Shown: positions 10,645 through 19,400 of the stretch, in pieces
Layout: every line of letters starts with the position of its first letter
Position numbering within the stretch: position 1 is the first letter of the stretch
Assembly: GCF_000378505.1 (NCBI RefSeq)
Contig: NZ_KB899993.1
Span: 62,001-126,000 of the forward strand
DNA from: Modicisalibacter luteus DSM 23508
GTDB lineage: Bacteria > Pseudomonadota > Gammaproteobacteria > Pseudomonadales > Halomonadaceae
Direction of reading: 5' to 3'
DNA length: 64,000 bases
The notes under the pieces: model-generated
What the model was told of the DNA's origin: nothing
What the model saw: only the letters and a program-made list of their open reading frames with translations
Databases searched by the model: none
Made by a program: the position numbers and the translations under genes

Positions 10645-10837
10645 TGAAAAGTGCCTCCTGGCTTAAGGCGAAACGAGGTGTTATGCCCAGCGTGTCGTCG
10701 GTTCTGCTCTTATGGTGCCATTCGTTTTATCTCTAAGCATCAGTCTGTTGCGGTTGGGTAACAAGAAAATGGCTAGAAGATGAGTCAAAAAGTGCCGGCA
10801 ACAGGGTTGATCGCTCTCGATTTTTTCGCTCCTTGGC
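10645..10837. other. Gene-free stretch upstream of tRNA genes
   Basis: Lies between the divergent EEP gene and the tRNA promoter. I see no convincing gene, repeat or terminator here. Confidence 0.5.
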
Positions 10838-10865
10838 TTGCAATCAAACTGAAAATACGTAGAAT
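10838..10865 (+). promoter_or_regulatory. Sigma-70 promoter of the tRNA-Val genes
   Basis: TTGCAA (10838-10843), a 16-bp spacer and TAGAAT (10860-10865), ending about 40 bases before the first tRNA. A start near 10872 would give a short leader and one transcript carrying both tRNAs. Confidence 0.6.
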
Positions 10866-10905
10866 ACGCATCCGTTGCCGCGAGGTGATCGCGGAGCGCG
10901 CCTGA

Positions 10906-10982
10906 AGGACCGTAGCTCAGTTGGTTAGAGCGCCACGTTGACATCGTGGAGGTCAGCGGTTCAAATCCGCTCGGTCCTACCA
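10906..10982 (+). tRNA. tRNA-Val (anticodon GAC), copy 1
   Basis: 77 nt with encoded CCA. The acceptor stem is AGGACCG/CGGTCCT, the D-arm is gctcagttggttagagc, the anticodon stem-loop ccacg-TTGACAT-cgtgg gives anticodon GAC (codon GTC), and the T-arm is agcgg-TTCAAAT-ccgct. All four stems pair fully. Confidence 0.97.
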
Positions 10983-10999
10983 ATAGGCCGTGATATTGC

Positions 11000-11076
11000 A
11001 GGACCATAGCTCAGTTGGTTAGAGCGCCACGTTGACATCGTGGAGGTCAGCGGTTCAAATCCGCTTGGTCCTACCA
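11000..11076 (+). tRNA. tRNA-Val (anticodon GAC), copy 2
   Basis: 77 nt with encoded CCA, identical to the first copy except for the last acceptor pair: AGGACCA/TGGTCCT instead of AGGACCG/CGGTCCT, a compensated change. It begins 17 bases after copy 1 and is probably processed from the same transcript. Confidence 0.97.
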
Positions 11077-11082
11077 GATTGC

Positions 11083-11116
11083 ATACCCCGAGGGTTTTCC
11101 CTCGGGGTATTTTCGT
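11083..11116 (+). terminator. Intrinsic terminator of the tRNA-Val transcript
   Basis: ataccccgaggg / ccctcggggtat is a perfect 12-bp stem with a TTTT loop (11095-11098), followed by TTTT. It lies 6 bases after the second tRNA. Confidence 0.9.
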
Positions 11117-11117
11117 T

Positions 11118-11582
11118 TCAGGCTGGGTGGGAAAGATCGCTGGCTGTAATGAAAATCTCGACCAGTCGTTCAATACCCTGCCGATCCTGCTCGCTGAATC
11201 GGGCCTGACGCGGGCTGTCCAGATCGAGTACGCCCCAGACCTTGTCATCAATGACGATGGGTACGACCAGTTCCGAGCGTGAGGCGGCGTCACAGGCAAT
11301 GTGATCGGCCACGGCGTGAACGTCCTCGACACGCTGAGTCTGACGTGTGCGGGCGGCTGCACCACACACACCCTTGCTGAAGGGGATAGGATTGCAGGCA
11401 GGCTTGCCTTGAAACGGGCCGAGTGTCAGCATCTCCGGACGAACATGCAGATAGAACCCCGCCCAGTTGATTTCGTCGATTTCCTGCATCAGGAAGGCGC
11501 AGGTCTGGGCGGCGTTGGTCAGCCAGTCTCGGGTATCCAGAAGCGCCTCGAGTTGGCGGGCCAAAAGTGCGTAATCGGTCAC
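11118..11582 (-). CDS. msrC: Free methionine-(R)-sulfoxide reductase (GAF domain)
   Basis: Reduces free L-methionine-(R)-sulfoxide to methionine. It is a single GAF domain with the conserved cysteines of the fRMsr family: GKPACNPIP, GVCGAAA and HIACDAASRSE, matching E. coli MsrC closely (EDVHAVADHIACDAAS, VWGVLDLDS). I place the start at GTG 11582, which has AAGGA 7 bases upstream and gives 154 residues. The in-frame ATG at 11609 directly abuts the U-tract of the preceding terminator and has no ribosome site. It lies downstream of metQ, which fits a methionine supply role. Confidence 0.9.
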   Translation of the reverse strand: MTDYALLARQLEALLDTRDWLTNAAQTCAFLMQEIDEINWAGFYLHVRPEMLTLGPFQGKPACNPIPFSKGVCGAAARTRQTQRVEDVHAVADHIACDAASRSELVVPIVIDDKVWGVLDLDSPRQARFSEQDRQGIERLVEIFITASDLSHPA

Positions 11583-11610
11583 GGCAATATCCTTGGATCC
11601 ACAAAGCATG

Positions 11611-11635
11611 AAAAAGGCCAGCGCTGGGGCTGGCC
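11611..11635 (-). terminator. Intrinsic terminator after metQ
   Basis: On the minus strand ggccagc-cccagc-gctggcc (7-bp stem, 6-base loop) is followed by TTTTT. It ends the metNIQ transcript 28 bases after the metQ stop and lies just upstream of msrC, so msrC would be reached only by readthrough or from its own promoter. Confidence 0.8.
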
Positions 11636-11663
11636 TCTACGTGCGGCGCCTAGCTAAGAAGGA

Positions 11664-12494
11664 TCACTCCCAGCCCGGCACGGCTGCACCTTTGAACAAT
11701 TCCTCGGCCTTGGCGGCGACTTCCTCGCTCTGGTAGGCATCGACGAGTTGCTGGATTGATTCACGGTCCTCGTCACCCTTGCGCACCACGATCAGGTTGA
11801 CGTAGGGCGATTCCGGACCTTCGCGAATCAGGGCATCGTCCAGGCTCAGGCCGGCCGGTTGGGCGAAGGTATTATTAATGAATGCCATGTCGACGTCCGG
11901 CAATACGCGCGGCAACTGGGCAGCTTCAATTTCCCGGAACTCGAAGTTATGCGGGTTCTCGGCGATATCGATCGGCGTCGCCTCGAGGTTGGTCGGATCC
12001 TTGAGCTCGATCAGCCCTTCGTTGTGCATCAGGATCAGTGCGCGGCCCTCATTGGAGGGGTCGTTGGGCAGTGCAATGGTGGCGCCATCGGGCAGGGCGT
12101 CGATGCTGTCGTACTTCTCGGAGTAGGCGCCGATCGGGTAGACGAAGGTGCGTCCGGCAATGGCGAAGTCGTAGCCGCGATCCTCGACCATGCTGCGCAT
12201 GTAAGGTTCGTGCTGATAAGCGTTGGCGTCCAGGCTGCCATCGGCCAGGGCGGCATTAGGCGAGACGTAGTCCGTAAACTCTACAATCTCTACTTCCAGA
12301 TCGTGATTTTCCTTGGCCAGGCGCTTAGCGACTTGCATGACTTCGGTTTCAGGTCCAGCGACGGTGCCGACCTTGATCGAGGACGACTCGGCCTCGTCGT
12401 TACCGCCGCAGCCGGCGAGAAGGAGGCTGCCGAGCAGGGCCGCTGCGCCTAACAGGCGGGCGGGGCCGAAACGTTGCGACAGGGATGGCATCAT
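11664..12494 (-). CDS. metQ: Methionine ABC transporter substrate-binding lipoprotein
   Basis: Periplasmic D/L-methionine-binding lipoprotein of the NlpA/MetQ family. A signal peptide with lipobox LLLAGC is followed by GTVAGPETEVMQVAKRLAKE, DGSLDANAYQHEPYM and the C-terminal FKGAAVPGWE, all family hallmarks. The frame is open upstream to 12644, but ATG 12494 (followed by a second ATG at 12491) has AAGGAG 7 bases before it and puts the signal peptide at the N-terminus. 276 residues. Third gene of the metNIQ operon. Confidence 0.95.
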   Translation of the reverse strand: MMPSLSQRFGPARLLGAAALLGSLLLAGCGGNDEAESSSIKVGTVAGPETEVMQVAKRLAKENHDLEVEIVEFTDYVSPNAALADGSLDANAYQHEPYMRSMVEDRGYDFAIAGRTFVYPIGAYSEKYDSIDALPDGATIALPNDPSNEGRALILMHNEGLIELKDPTNLEATPIDIAENPHNFEFREIEAAQLPRVLPDVDMAFINNTFAQPAGLSLDDALIREGPESPYVNLIVVRKGDEDRESIQQLVDAYQSEEVAAKAEELFKGAAVPGWE

Positions 12495-12567
12495 TCGATA
12501 TCTCCTTGCTGATGATGGTAGCTCGTCACCATGGTGATGGCGGGCCAGTGTTTCAAGCCGTAACCGG

Positions 12568-13221
12568 CTATTTATGATCCGCCTTGCGGACCAGGGCGTC
12601 GCCGAGGCTCTGGAAGCCCTGAACCATGACGACCAGGATGGCAACGGTGATTAGCATGACGACGGGGTTGAAGCGGTTATAGCCGTAACGAATCCCCAGA
12701 TCGCCGAGGCCGCCGCCGCCAACGGCGCCGGCCATGGCCGAATAGCTCACCAGGGTAACCGCGGTGATCGTCAGCCCGGTGATAATGCCGCCGCGAGCTT
12801 CCGGTAGGAGTACCTTGGTAATGATCTGATATGGCGTAGCGCCCATGGATTGAGCGGCTTCGACCAGGCCGGGCGGGACCTCATTGAGCGCTCCTTCGAC
12901 CAGGCGTGCCACGAATGGGATGGCAGCGAGAGTCAGTGGAACGATGGCGGCGTTGGTGCCGATTGAACTACCGACGATAAAGCGGGTAAACGGAATGATC
13001 GCCACCATCAGAATGATGAACGGAATCGAACGTCCGATATTGGTAATCATGCCGAGTGCGGTGTTCAGAGTCGGCATGGCCAGGATTTGTCGAGGGCGGG
13101 TCACGTAGAGCAGTACGCCCAATGGCACGCCAAGGGCGGCGGCGACAAGGCCCGAGACACCCACCATATAAAGGGTATCAAGGGTAGCCATCAGGATCAG
13201 TTCAAGCATTGCGCTGGACAT
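12568..13221 (-). CDS. metI: Methionine ABC transporter permease
   Basis: Inner-membrane permease of the MetNIQ importer, 217 residues as in E. coli. It has five or so transmembrane helices and the EAA loop VEAAQSMGATPYQIITKVLLPEA that docks on MetN. RSIPFIILMVAIIPFTRFIVGSSIG is typical of MetI. ATG 13221 is preceded by GGAGG at 9 bases and overlaps the metN coding end by 20 bases, pointing to translational coupling. Confidence 0.95.
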   Translation of the reverse strand: MSSAMLELILMATLDTLYMVGVSGLVAAALGVPLGVLLYVTRPRQILAMPTLNTALGMITNIGRSIPFIILMVAIIPFTRFIVGSSIGTNAAIVPLTLAAIPFVARLVEGALNEVPPGLVEAAQSMGATPYQIITKVLLPEARGGIITGLTITAVTLVSYSAMAGAVGGGGLGDLGIRYGYNRFNPVVMLITVAILVVMVQGFQSLGDALVRKADHK

Positions 13222-14245
13222 GGCCAAGCACCTCCACTTGCAGGTCATGTGACTTGAGGTAGGCGAGTGCCTGCTGCGTCTTTTCCTGTGGCCCGATCAG
13301 TTCCGCAATCATCAGACCCAGAGTGCGTTCCTGAATCGACTCGACCTTGGCTTCGAGAATGCTTACATCAACGTTACATTCGCGGGCGAGGCGTGAGATC
13401 AGCGGTGTCGAAACCGCATCGCCGGTAAATGCCAGGCGTACCACAGGATGAGTGTGCGGGCCGGGTCTGGCCTCCATACGATCGATCAGGGCCTGGGGTG
13501 GGTCGAGTTCCAGAAAGGCGTTGAGGAATTCTCGGCCCAGGCGTGTGCTAGGCGAGGTGAAAAAGTCGCCTACCTCGGCCTCCTCGACCAGCTTGCCTCC
13601 CGAAATCAGGCCAACCTTGTGGCAGATTGACTTGACCACTTCCATTTCATGAGTGATCAGCAGGATGGTCAGCCCGAGCTTGCGATTGATGTCTTTGAGC
13701 AGCTCGAGGATCGATTGCGTGGTTTGAGGATCAAGGGCTGAAGTCGCCTCGTCGCAGAGCAGAACCTTGGGCCGGCTGGCCAGGGCGCGAGCAATGGCGA
13801 CACGTTGTTTCTGGCCACCGGAGAGTTCGGCCGGATACTTGGCATGTTTGTCACTCAGCCCGGTGAGATCCAGCAGGGGCTGGACTCGCTCGCGTATCTC
13901 GCGTTTGGCTACGCCCATCAATTCCAGGGGCAGGGCGACGTTATCAAAGACCGTGCGCGATGCCAGCAGGTTGAAGTGTTGGAAGATCATGCCAATGCGG
14001 TGGCGTGCCTGGTTGAGCTCCTGCCTGCCGAGCGAGGTGAGTTCCTGGCCATCGACGAAGATGCGACCGGTGGTGGGGCGCTCAAGCAGATTGACGCAGC
14101 GAATCAACGTCGATTTGCCGGCACCGGACAGGCCGATGACGCCGTAGATTTCCCCCTGCGCTACATGCAGGTCGGTGGGTTTGAGGGCATGGACCGCCTG
14201 GGGACCCTTGCCATACGTCTTGGAAATATTCTCGAGTGTGATCAT
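13202..14245 (-). CDS. metN: Methionine ABC transporter ATP-binding protein
   Basis: ATPase subunit of the methionine importer. 347 residues: ABC domain with Walker A GLSGAGKST, Q-loop GMIFQHFNLL, signature LSGGQKQRVAIARAL and Walker B VLLCDEATSALD. A C-terminal NIL domain (about 265-347; FTGDAVSTPLISRLARE) binds methionine and mediates feedback inhibition in this family. First gene of the operon. Its 5' leader carries a SAM-II-like element and a terminator, so expression is likely controlled by S-adenosylmethionine. Confidence 0.96.
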   Translation of the reverse strand: MITLENISKTYGKGPQAVHALKPTDLHVAQGEIYGVIGLSGAGKSTLIRCVNLLERPTTGRIFVDGQELTSLGRQELNQARHRIGMIFQHFNLLASRTVFDNVALPLELMGVAKREIRERVQPLLDLTGLSDKHAKYPAELSGGQKQRVAIARALASRPKVLLCDEATSALDPQTTQSILELLKDINRKLGLTILLITHEMEVVKSICHKVGLISGGKLVEEAEVGDFFTSPSTRLGREFLNAFLELDPPQALIDRMEARPGPHTHPVVRLAFTGDAVSTPLISRLARECNVDVSILEAKVESIQERTLGLMIAELIGPQEKTQQALAYLKSHDLQVEVLGHVQRNA

Positions 14246-14368
14246 GGTCCTGGTCGAATCGCGGCGCTGAGGAAATCCGATAACGGCGAGGCTTGTCCGA
14301 TCGAGGACCGGTGGGATCGTCGTGCGCGGGCGAAGGTGCTCGACAGCAGGGAGGGTGGCGGGCTAGCG

Positions 14369-14396
14369 AAAAAAAAGGCCACCCTGGTGGGTGGCC
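14369..14396 (-). terminator. Intrinsic terminator in the metN leader
   Basis: On the minus strand ggccaccc-acca-gggtggcc (8-bp perfect stem, 4-base loop) is followed by eight T. It stands about 120 bases upstream of the metN ATG and 14 bases after the riboswitch core, so it is an attenuator rather than the end of another gene: no minus-strand gene lies between it and the promoter. Confidence 0.85.
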
Positions 14397-14410
14397 ATCA
14401 ACGCTGGACA

Positions 14411-14485
14411 CACCCTTTTAGCTGCACTTTCCGGAACACGAGGCTCCGGAGGCGCCCGCAATCCGGGTACAAATCGGCGCCTAAA
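14411..14485 (-). promoter_or_regulatory. SAM-II-like riboswitch controlling metNIQ
   Basis: Minus-strand RNA reads tttaggcgcc-GATTTG-tACCCggATTGC-gggcgcc, an extra tccgga hairpin, then gtgca-GCTAAAA-GGGTG. This matches the SAM-II core as I know it: P1 stem (here ggcgcc/ggcgcc), loop GAUUUR..ACC..AUUGC, 3' strand GCUAAAAAGGG. Loop ACCC (14465-14468) can pair with 3' GGGT (14412-14415) as the pseudoknot. The inserted hairpin between P1 and the 3' strand resembles long-loop SAM-II/SAM-V variants. It sits directly after a strong promoter and before an intrinsic terminator. Confidence 0.8.
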
Positions 14486-14499
14486 ATAATGTGCGCAAG

Positions 14500-14528
14500 A
14501 GTTTAAGAAGCGCAAGGGAAAGTGTCAA
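14500..14528 (-). promoter_or_regulatory. Sigma-70 promoter of metNIQ
   Basis: Reading the minus strand: TTGACA (14528-14523), a 17-bp spacer and TAAACT (14505-14500). The expected start, near 14493, is about 8 bases before the riboswitch P1 stem, which is what a riboswitch leader requires. Confidence 0.75.
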
Positions 14529-14696
14529 TCTCTTTGGAAGATGTGCAAACGTTTGGTGCTTTGATGTAGAAAATATTCTGGAAACAAGGGATATAAACAG
14601 AAAATTGTTCTGCCTTGTATGCGTTGCCGTACCCGAAGCGTGGACGATCCAGCGCCTATTTGACTAGACTGGCGGCCCTAGCCAGGGGAGAGCGTG
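14529..14696. other. Gene-free stretch between met promoter and ribE
   Basis: Relatively AT-rich spacer carrying the back-to-back promoter regions of metN and ribE. I looked for an FMN riboswitch upstream of ribE and see no match to its core. Confidence 0.4.
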
Positions 14697-15317
14697 ATGT
14701 TTACCGGAATCGTGCAAGGCACGGCCGAACTTGTATCGGTCGAGGAAAGGAACGAATTTCGCACCCATGTCCTCGTCATGAGTGACAACATGCGCAAGGG
14801 GCTCGAGATCGGGGCGTCGGTGGCACACAATGGTTGTTGCCTCACCGTGACGCGCATCGATGGCGACCGGGTCAGTTTCGACCTGATGCGCGAAACCCTG
14901 CGCCTCACAAATTTGGGGAGCCTTGATATTGGCGACCGCGTAAACATCGAGCGTGCCGCGCGCTTTGGTGACGAGATCGGGGGCCATGCCATGTCCGGTC
15001 ACGTCATCTGTATGGCCGAACTGACCGAGATTGACGAAGCGCCCGACAACCGTCGTCTCTGGTTCGAGCTCCCCGCCATGTATGCGCGTTTCCTCTTCGA
15101 AAAAGGATATATCGGGATTGACGGTATCAGCTTGACCATCGGCGAGGTTCAGGGCGCCCGTTTTTGTGTCAATCTGATTCCTGAAACCTTGGCGCGGACT
15201 ACCTTGAGTGACCGAGCTCCTGGGGATCACGTCAATATCGAGATCGACCCGCAGACTCAGGCGATTGTCGAGACAGTCGAGCGGGTTCTGGCGAGCCGTA
15301 GCGACATACTGCGTTGA
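14697..15317 (+). CDS. ribE: Riboflavin synthase, alpha subunit
   Basis: Converts two 6,7-dimethyl-8-ribityllumazine molecules to riboflavin. 206 residues with two tandem lumazine-binding repeats: the first begins [14 protein letters not shown] and includes GCCLTVTRI and GGHAMSGHV; the second includes [17 protein letters not shown] 14697 has GGGGAG about 7 bases upstream; the GTG three bases earlier is a poorer start. It stands alone here, away from other rib genes, and is divergent from metNIQ. Confidence 0.93.
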   Translation: MFTGIVQGTAELVSVEERNEFRTHVLVMSDNMRKGLEIGASVAHNGCCLTVTRIDGDRVSFDLMRETLRLTNLGSLDIGDRVNIERAARFGDEIGGHAMSGHVICMAELTEIDEAPDNRRLWFELPAMYARFLFEKGYIGIDGISLTIGEVQGARFCVNLIPETLARTTLSDRAPGDHVNIEIDPQTQAIVETVERVLASRSDILR

Positions 15318-15494
15318 TCGCTTCGCCAGGGTGCGTTGGGATGCCGTATGGCTTCTGACACAGCACTTGCTTATAAATGACAAGCCACTTTTGTTACTGC
15401 ACCCATGGTGTCTCGCGTTGCGTGATGCCATTGGGTACCATGTGCGGCTTTTTCCGCACCCCAAGGATTCCGTTCCAGGTACGCAGGTCCCTAC

Positions 15495-16799
15495 ATGCTA
15501 AAAAGACAACTGAATAGCTTCTTCAAGCTGGACGAGCATCAAACTTCGGTACGCACCGAGATCATCGCCGGGATCACCACGTTCCTGACGATGGCGTATA
15601 TCATCTTCGTCAACCCGAGCGTGCTGGCACAGGCCGGCATGGATCCGGGGGCGGTTTTCGTCGCGACCTGTCTTGCGGCGGCCATCGGCTGTTTGATCAT
15701 GGGGCTATTGGCCAATTACCCAATTGCCCAGGCGCCGGGCATGGGGCTCAACGCCTTCTTCACGTTCGGTGTGGTGCTGGGGATGGGACATACCTGGGAA
15801 GCCGCGTTGGGAGCGGTATTCCTGTCGGGGATCATTTTCCTGCTGCTCAGTATCTTTCGTATCCGTGAGTGGATCATCAATTCGATACCGATGGCACTGA
15901 GATTGGGCATCGCTGCGGGTATCGGCCTGTTTCTGGCGATCATAGCCCTGCAGAACGCGGGGATCGTCATCGATCATCCTGCAACGCTGCTGACTATTGG
16001 TGACATTGCCCAGCCCGCTGCACTGTATACCTTGGGCGGCTTCTTCATTATCACCGCGTTGGCCTATCTGCGTGTGATGGGGGCGGTGATGATCGGTATT
16101 CTGGGTGTCACCGTCATTTCCATCCTGCTCGGTCACAGCGAATTCGGGGGCGTCGTATCGATGCCGCCCTCGATGGCGCCGGTCTTTCTCGAACTCGATT
16201 TGGCCGGTGCGCTGGATATCAGCATGATCAGCGTGGTGTTTGCCTTCCTGTTCGTCGATCTCTTCGATACTGCCGGCACGCTTGTCGGCGTGGCCCAGCG
16301 TGGCGGCCTGCTCGACAAGGAAGGCAAGCTGCCGCGCCTTAACAAGGCATTGATGGCCGATAGCACTGCAACCATGACTGGGGCGCTGCTGGGGACTTCC
16401 TCAACCACTAGCTATATTGAAAGTGCTTCGGGTATTACGGCAGGTGGCCGTACGGGGCTGACGGCGGTAGTGGTCGCTGTGCTGTTCTTGATCAGTCTAT
16501 TCTTCGCGCCCTTGGCGGGTTCGATTCCGGTCTATGCGACAGCTGGCGCGCTGCTTTATGTCGCGGTGCTGATGTGTGGCAGCCTGGCGCGCGCCGACTG
16601 GGACGATGTTACCGAGGCAGCGCCGGTTCTGGTGGCTGCGCTGTCCATGCCGTTGACCTATTCGATTGCCAACGGCATTGCACTGGGCTTCATCAGCTAC
16701 GCCGCCATCAAGGCGCTGTCGGGGCGCTTCAGGGAACTCAGCCCTGCCGTCACCGTCTTGGCGATTCTCTTTGCCCTGAAATACCTGTTCCTTGATTGA
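15495..16799 (+). CDS. NCS2 family purine permease (AzgA/GhxP/AdeP type)
   Basis: 434-residue inner-membrane nucleobase:H+ symporter of the AzgA branch. The start [22 protein letters not shown] and the segment [20 protein letters not shown] are typical, as are the [12 protein letters not shown] motif in helix 3 and [18 protein letters not shown] in the substrate-binding helix 10 region. Around 12-14 hydrophobic segments. It is followed 8 bases later by apt, so uptake of adenine, guanine or hypoxanthine is likely linked to salvage. Which purine it prefers cannot be read from sequence. Confidence 0.9.
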   Translation: MLKRQLNSFFKLDEHQTSVRTEIIAGITTFLTMAYIIFVNPSVLAQAGMDPGAVFVATCLAAAIGCLIMGLLANYPIAQAPGMGLNAFFTFGVVLGMGHTWEAALGAVFLSGIIFLLLSIFRIREWIINSIPMALRLGIAAGIGLFLAIIALQNAGIVIDHPATLLTIGDIAQPAALYTLGGFFIITALAYLRVMGAVMIGILGVTVISILLGHSEFGGVVSMPPSMAPVFLELDLAGALDISMISVVFAFLFVDLFDTAGTLVGVAQRGGLLDKEGKLPRLNKALMADSTATMTGALLGTSSTTSYIESASGITAGGRTGLTAVVVAVLFLISLFFAPLAGSIPVYATAGALLYVAVLMCGSLARADWDDVTEAAPVLVAALSMPLTYSIANGIALGFISYAAIKALSGRFRELSPAVTVLAILFALKYLFLD

Positions 16800-16807
16800 G
16801 GAAACCC

Positions 16808-17356
16808 ATGAGCATCTACGGCGACTACATCAAGTCCGTGATACGTACCGTGCCCGACTGGCCACAGCCGGGCGTCAATTTCCGGGATATTACGCCCGTA
16901 CTGCAGAATCGGTCGGCCTTCCGCAAGCTGATCGACAGCTTTGTGCATCGTTATCAGGACATGGACCTCGATGCGATTGCTGCCATCGACGCACGTGGAT
17001 TCATTATCGGTGCCCCAGTCGCCTATGAACTCGGTTGTAGCTTCGTGCCGGTGCGCAAGAAAGGTAAATTGCCGTTCAAGACCATCAGTGAGACCTATAC
17101 CCTGGAGTACGGCGAAGCCACTGTAGAACTGCACTCCGATGCGTTCCGTGAGGGTGATCGTATCCTGGTGATGGATGATTTGATCGCCACCGGAGGAACC
17201 ATGCTGGCAGCAGCCAAGCTGATCCAGCGTAGCGGTGGCCAGGTGGTCGAGACGGCTGCAATCATCGACCTTCCCGAGCTCGGGGGCTCGCAAAAGATTC
17301 GTGAAGATGGGCATAGCGTCTTCGCTGTGTGCTCCTTCACGGAAGACGACGACTGA
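16808..17356 (+). CDS. apt: Adenine phosphoribosyltransferase
   Basis: Makes AMP from adenine and PRPP. 182 residues; type I PRTase fold with PRPP loop [17 protein letters not shown], the purine-binding [12 protein letters not shown] region and RKKGKLPF loop, all as in E. coli Apt. ATG 16808 (TGAGGA upstream) is preferred over the TTG at 16796, which overlaps the permease stop. Together with the permease, gpt and later upp it forms a nucleobase salvage block. Confidence 0.95.
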   Translation: MSIYGDYIKSVIRTVPDWPQPGVNFRDITPVLQNRSAFRKLIDSFVHRYQDMDLDAIAAIDARGFIIGAPVAYELGCSFVPVRKKGKLPFKTISETYTLEYGEATVELHSDAFREGDRILVMDDLIATGGTMLAAAKLIQRSGGQVVETAAIIDLPELGGSQKIREDGHSVFAVCSFTEDDD

Positions 17357-17382
17357 GTCGTTGACCAGCAGAGTATCTGATC

Positions 17383-17871
17383 ATGAGTGCCAACCGTTAC
17401 CATCAGCATTTCACCGTATCCTGGGACCAGTTGCACCGTGATGTGCGCGCCTTGTGCCACCAGCTCATCGAGCGGGATTTCAAGGGCATCGTGGCCATTA
17501 CCCGCGGCGGTCTGATTCCGGCTGCGTTAATCGCTCGCGAACTCAACGTTCGCTTGATCGATACGGTCTGTATCAAAAGCTACGACCACATGGATCAGGG
17601 CGGATTGGATGTCATGAAGGGCGTCGATCATGATGGCGAAGGCTGGCTGCTGGTGGACGATCTCGTCGACACTGGCAAGACGGCACGTGCCGTACGCAAC
17701 ATGCTGCCCAAGGCGCATTTCGTGACTGTCTATGCCAAGCCGGAAGGGCGACCACTGGTCGACCAGTGTCTCACCGAGGTGGCTCAGGATTGCTGGATTC
17801 AGTTCCCCTGGGATATGGGCATTGCCTACGTGGAGCCCTTGGTGGATCAAGTTCGCAGCCAGGATCGCTAA
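17383..17871 (+). CDS. gpt: Xanthine-guanine phosphoribosyltransferase
   Basis: Converts xanthine, guanine and less well hypoxanthine to the nucleotides. 162 residues, closely following E. coli Gpt: [48 protein letters not shown] (PRPP loop) and [21 protein letters not shown]. It lies 26 bases after apt and 9 bases before ung, so all three are likely on one transcript. Confidence 0.95.
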   Translation: MSANRYHQHFTVSWDQLHRDVRALCHQLIERDFKGIVAITRGGLIPAALIARELNVRLIDTVCIKSYDHMDQGGLDVMKGVDHDGEGWLLVDDLVDTGKTARAVRNMLPKAHFVTVYAKPEGRPLVDQCLTEVAQDCWIQFPWDMGIAYVEPLVDQVRSQDR

Positions 17872-17880
17872 GGACGCTAT

Positions 17881-18567
17881 ATGGCATCGCCGCTGCCCGA
17901 AAGCTGGGATCGTTATCTGGGCGCCGAGTTCGAGGCGCCCTACATGCAGTCGCTGAAATACTATCTGGCGGCGGAAAAACAGGCGCGCAAGATTATCTAC
18001 CCACATTCGGCGGACTGGTTTCGGGCGTTCGAATTGACGCCCCTGGACCAGGTGCGGGTCGTGATCCTTGGTCAGGATCCGTATCACGGCCCTGGCCAAG
18101 CCCATGGGTTGTGCTTCTCGGTGCGCCCAGGCGTGCCTACGCCTCCATCACTGCAGAACATTTACAAAGAACTTGCGCAGGACGTTGGCTTCTCGCCGGT
18201 CGATCATGGTTTTCTTGAAAGCTGGGCCCGCCAGGGCGTGTTGTTGCTCAATAGTGTTCTAACTGTCGAGCAAGGCAATGCCGGTGCGCATCGGAACCGA
18301 GGATGGGAAACGTTCACTGATCGTGCCATTCAGGTCATCAACGAACATTGCACCAATGTGGTCTTCCTGCTGTGGGGCAGCTATGCCCAGAAGAAGGCGT
18401 CATTCGTGGACCGCAACCGTCACCTGGTACTCCACGCACCACACCCGTCGCCGTTATCCGCCCACCGGGGGTTCTTTGGTCAGGGGCATTTTTCTCGCAC
18501 CAACGATTTTCTCGAGTCGAAAGGACGTGGTTCCATCGACTGGCAACTGCCGGCTGTCCCGACTTGA
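17881..18567 (+). CDS. ung: Uracil-DNA glycosylase
   Basis: Removes uracil from DNA for base excision repair. Family 1 UDG, 228 residues, with water-activating motif GQDPYHG (catalytic Asp at residue 66), uracil-pocket segment [17 protein letters not shown] and the DNA-intercalation motif [11 protein letters not shown]. The start immediately follows gpt. Its place among nucleobase genes is thematically fitting but does not indicate joint function. Confidence 0.96.
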   Translation: MASPLPESWDRYLGAEFEAPYMQSLKYYLAAEKQARKIIYPHSADWFRAFELTPLDQVRVVILGQDPYHGPGQAHGLCFSVRPGVPTPPSLQNIYKELAQDVGFSPVDHGFLESWARQGVLLLNSVLTVEQGNAGAHRNRGWETFTDRAIQVINEHCTNVVFLLWGSYAQKKASFVDRNRHLVLHAPHPSPLSAHRGFFGQGHFSRTNDFLESKGRGSIDWQLPAVPT

Positions 18568-18675
18568 TGCGCCGGCGGAGATTGGCCCTTAACCCGAGGC
18601 GCCCGTCGCGATAGAATTGCGCGCAATTTCGGGTCCGTGCCCTCCCTCCTTTAACTGCCTTCAAGGGATCTCGCC

Positions 18676-19305
18676 ATGAGCGTACACGCTATCGATCATC
18701 CGCTGGTCAAGCATAAGCTGGGTCTGATGCGTACCGCCGATATCAGCACGAAGAGCTTTCGTGAACTTGCCGGCGAAGTCGCCAAACTGTTGACCTATGA
18801 AGCGACCCAAGACCTGGAAGTGGAGCCTGTAACTATCCAGGGGTGGAGTGGCCAGCCTATCGAAGTTGAGCACCTCAAGGGCAAGAAGGTTACTATCGTG
18901 CCGATCCTGCGTGCCGGGTTGGGCATGCTGGATGGGGTGACCGACCTGATCCCTAGCGCACGTATCAGTGTGGTGGGGCTATATCGCAACGAGGAGACGC
19001 TGGAGCCGGTACCGTACTTCGAGAAGTTCACCAACGATATCGAGGAACGCCTGGCTATCGTCATCGATCCAATGCTGGCTACGGGCGGCTCGATGGTCGC
19101 TACACTGGATATGCTGAAAAAACGTGGCTGTCCGCTGATGAAAGTGATCGTGCTGGTTGCAGCGCCTGAAGGTATACGCCGCGTACAGGAAGCGCACCCC
19201 GACGTAGAGATTTATACTGCATCCATTGACGAACGGCTCGATGAGAAGGGGTACATCGTGCCCGGGTTGGGGGATGCGGGAGACAAAATCTTCGGGACAC
19301 GCTGA
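18676..19305 (+). CDS. upp: Uracil phosphoribosyltransferase
   Basis: Converts uracil and PRPP to UMP. 209 residues: [12 protein letters not shown] at the N-terminus, [16 protein letters not shown] loop [20 protein letters not shown], and the uracil-binding C-terminus [16 protein letters not shown]. Upp is usually next to the uracil permease uraA in gammaproteobacteria; here a six-gene glycerol transport operon and its AT-rich leader stand between the two. Confidence 0.96.
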   Translation: MSVHAIDHPLVKHKLGLMRTADISTKSFRELAGEVAKLLTYEATQDLEVEPVTIQGWSGQPIEVEHLKGKKVTIVPILRAGLGMLDGVTDLIPSARISVVGLYRNEETLEPVPYFEKFTNDIEERLAIVIDPMLATGGSMVATLDMLKKRGCPLMKVIVLVAAPEGIRRVQEAHPDVEIYTASIDERLDEKGYIVPGLGDAGDKIFGTR

Positions 19306-19320
19306 ATAAGGTTGTTTCCT

Positions 19321-19346
19321 CGGCTGGCCGAAAAACCGGTCAGCCG
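19321..19346 (+). terminator. Hairpin after upp, possible terminator
   Basis: cggctggccg / cggtcagccg forms a 10-bp stem (one G-U) with an A-rich loop 15 bases after the upp stop. No clear U-run follows, so termination would be weak or factor-assisted. Confidence 0.45.
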
Positions 19347-19400
19347 CTCCGCTTAATAATACCTGCCCTTTCTATTTACCCGCCTGATTAGTCATTACTG

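Noticed and set aside
13805-14506. Plus-strand open frame covering the metN start and leader
   Set aside because: It is antisense to metN and crosses the riboswitch and terminator; its C-terminal part is low-complexity and unlike any protein I know.
14529-14696. FMN riboswitch upstream of ribE
   Set aside because: None of the conserved FMN-element core is visible, and ribE in this position is not usually the regulated gene in gammaproteobacteria.
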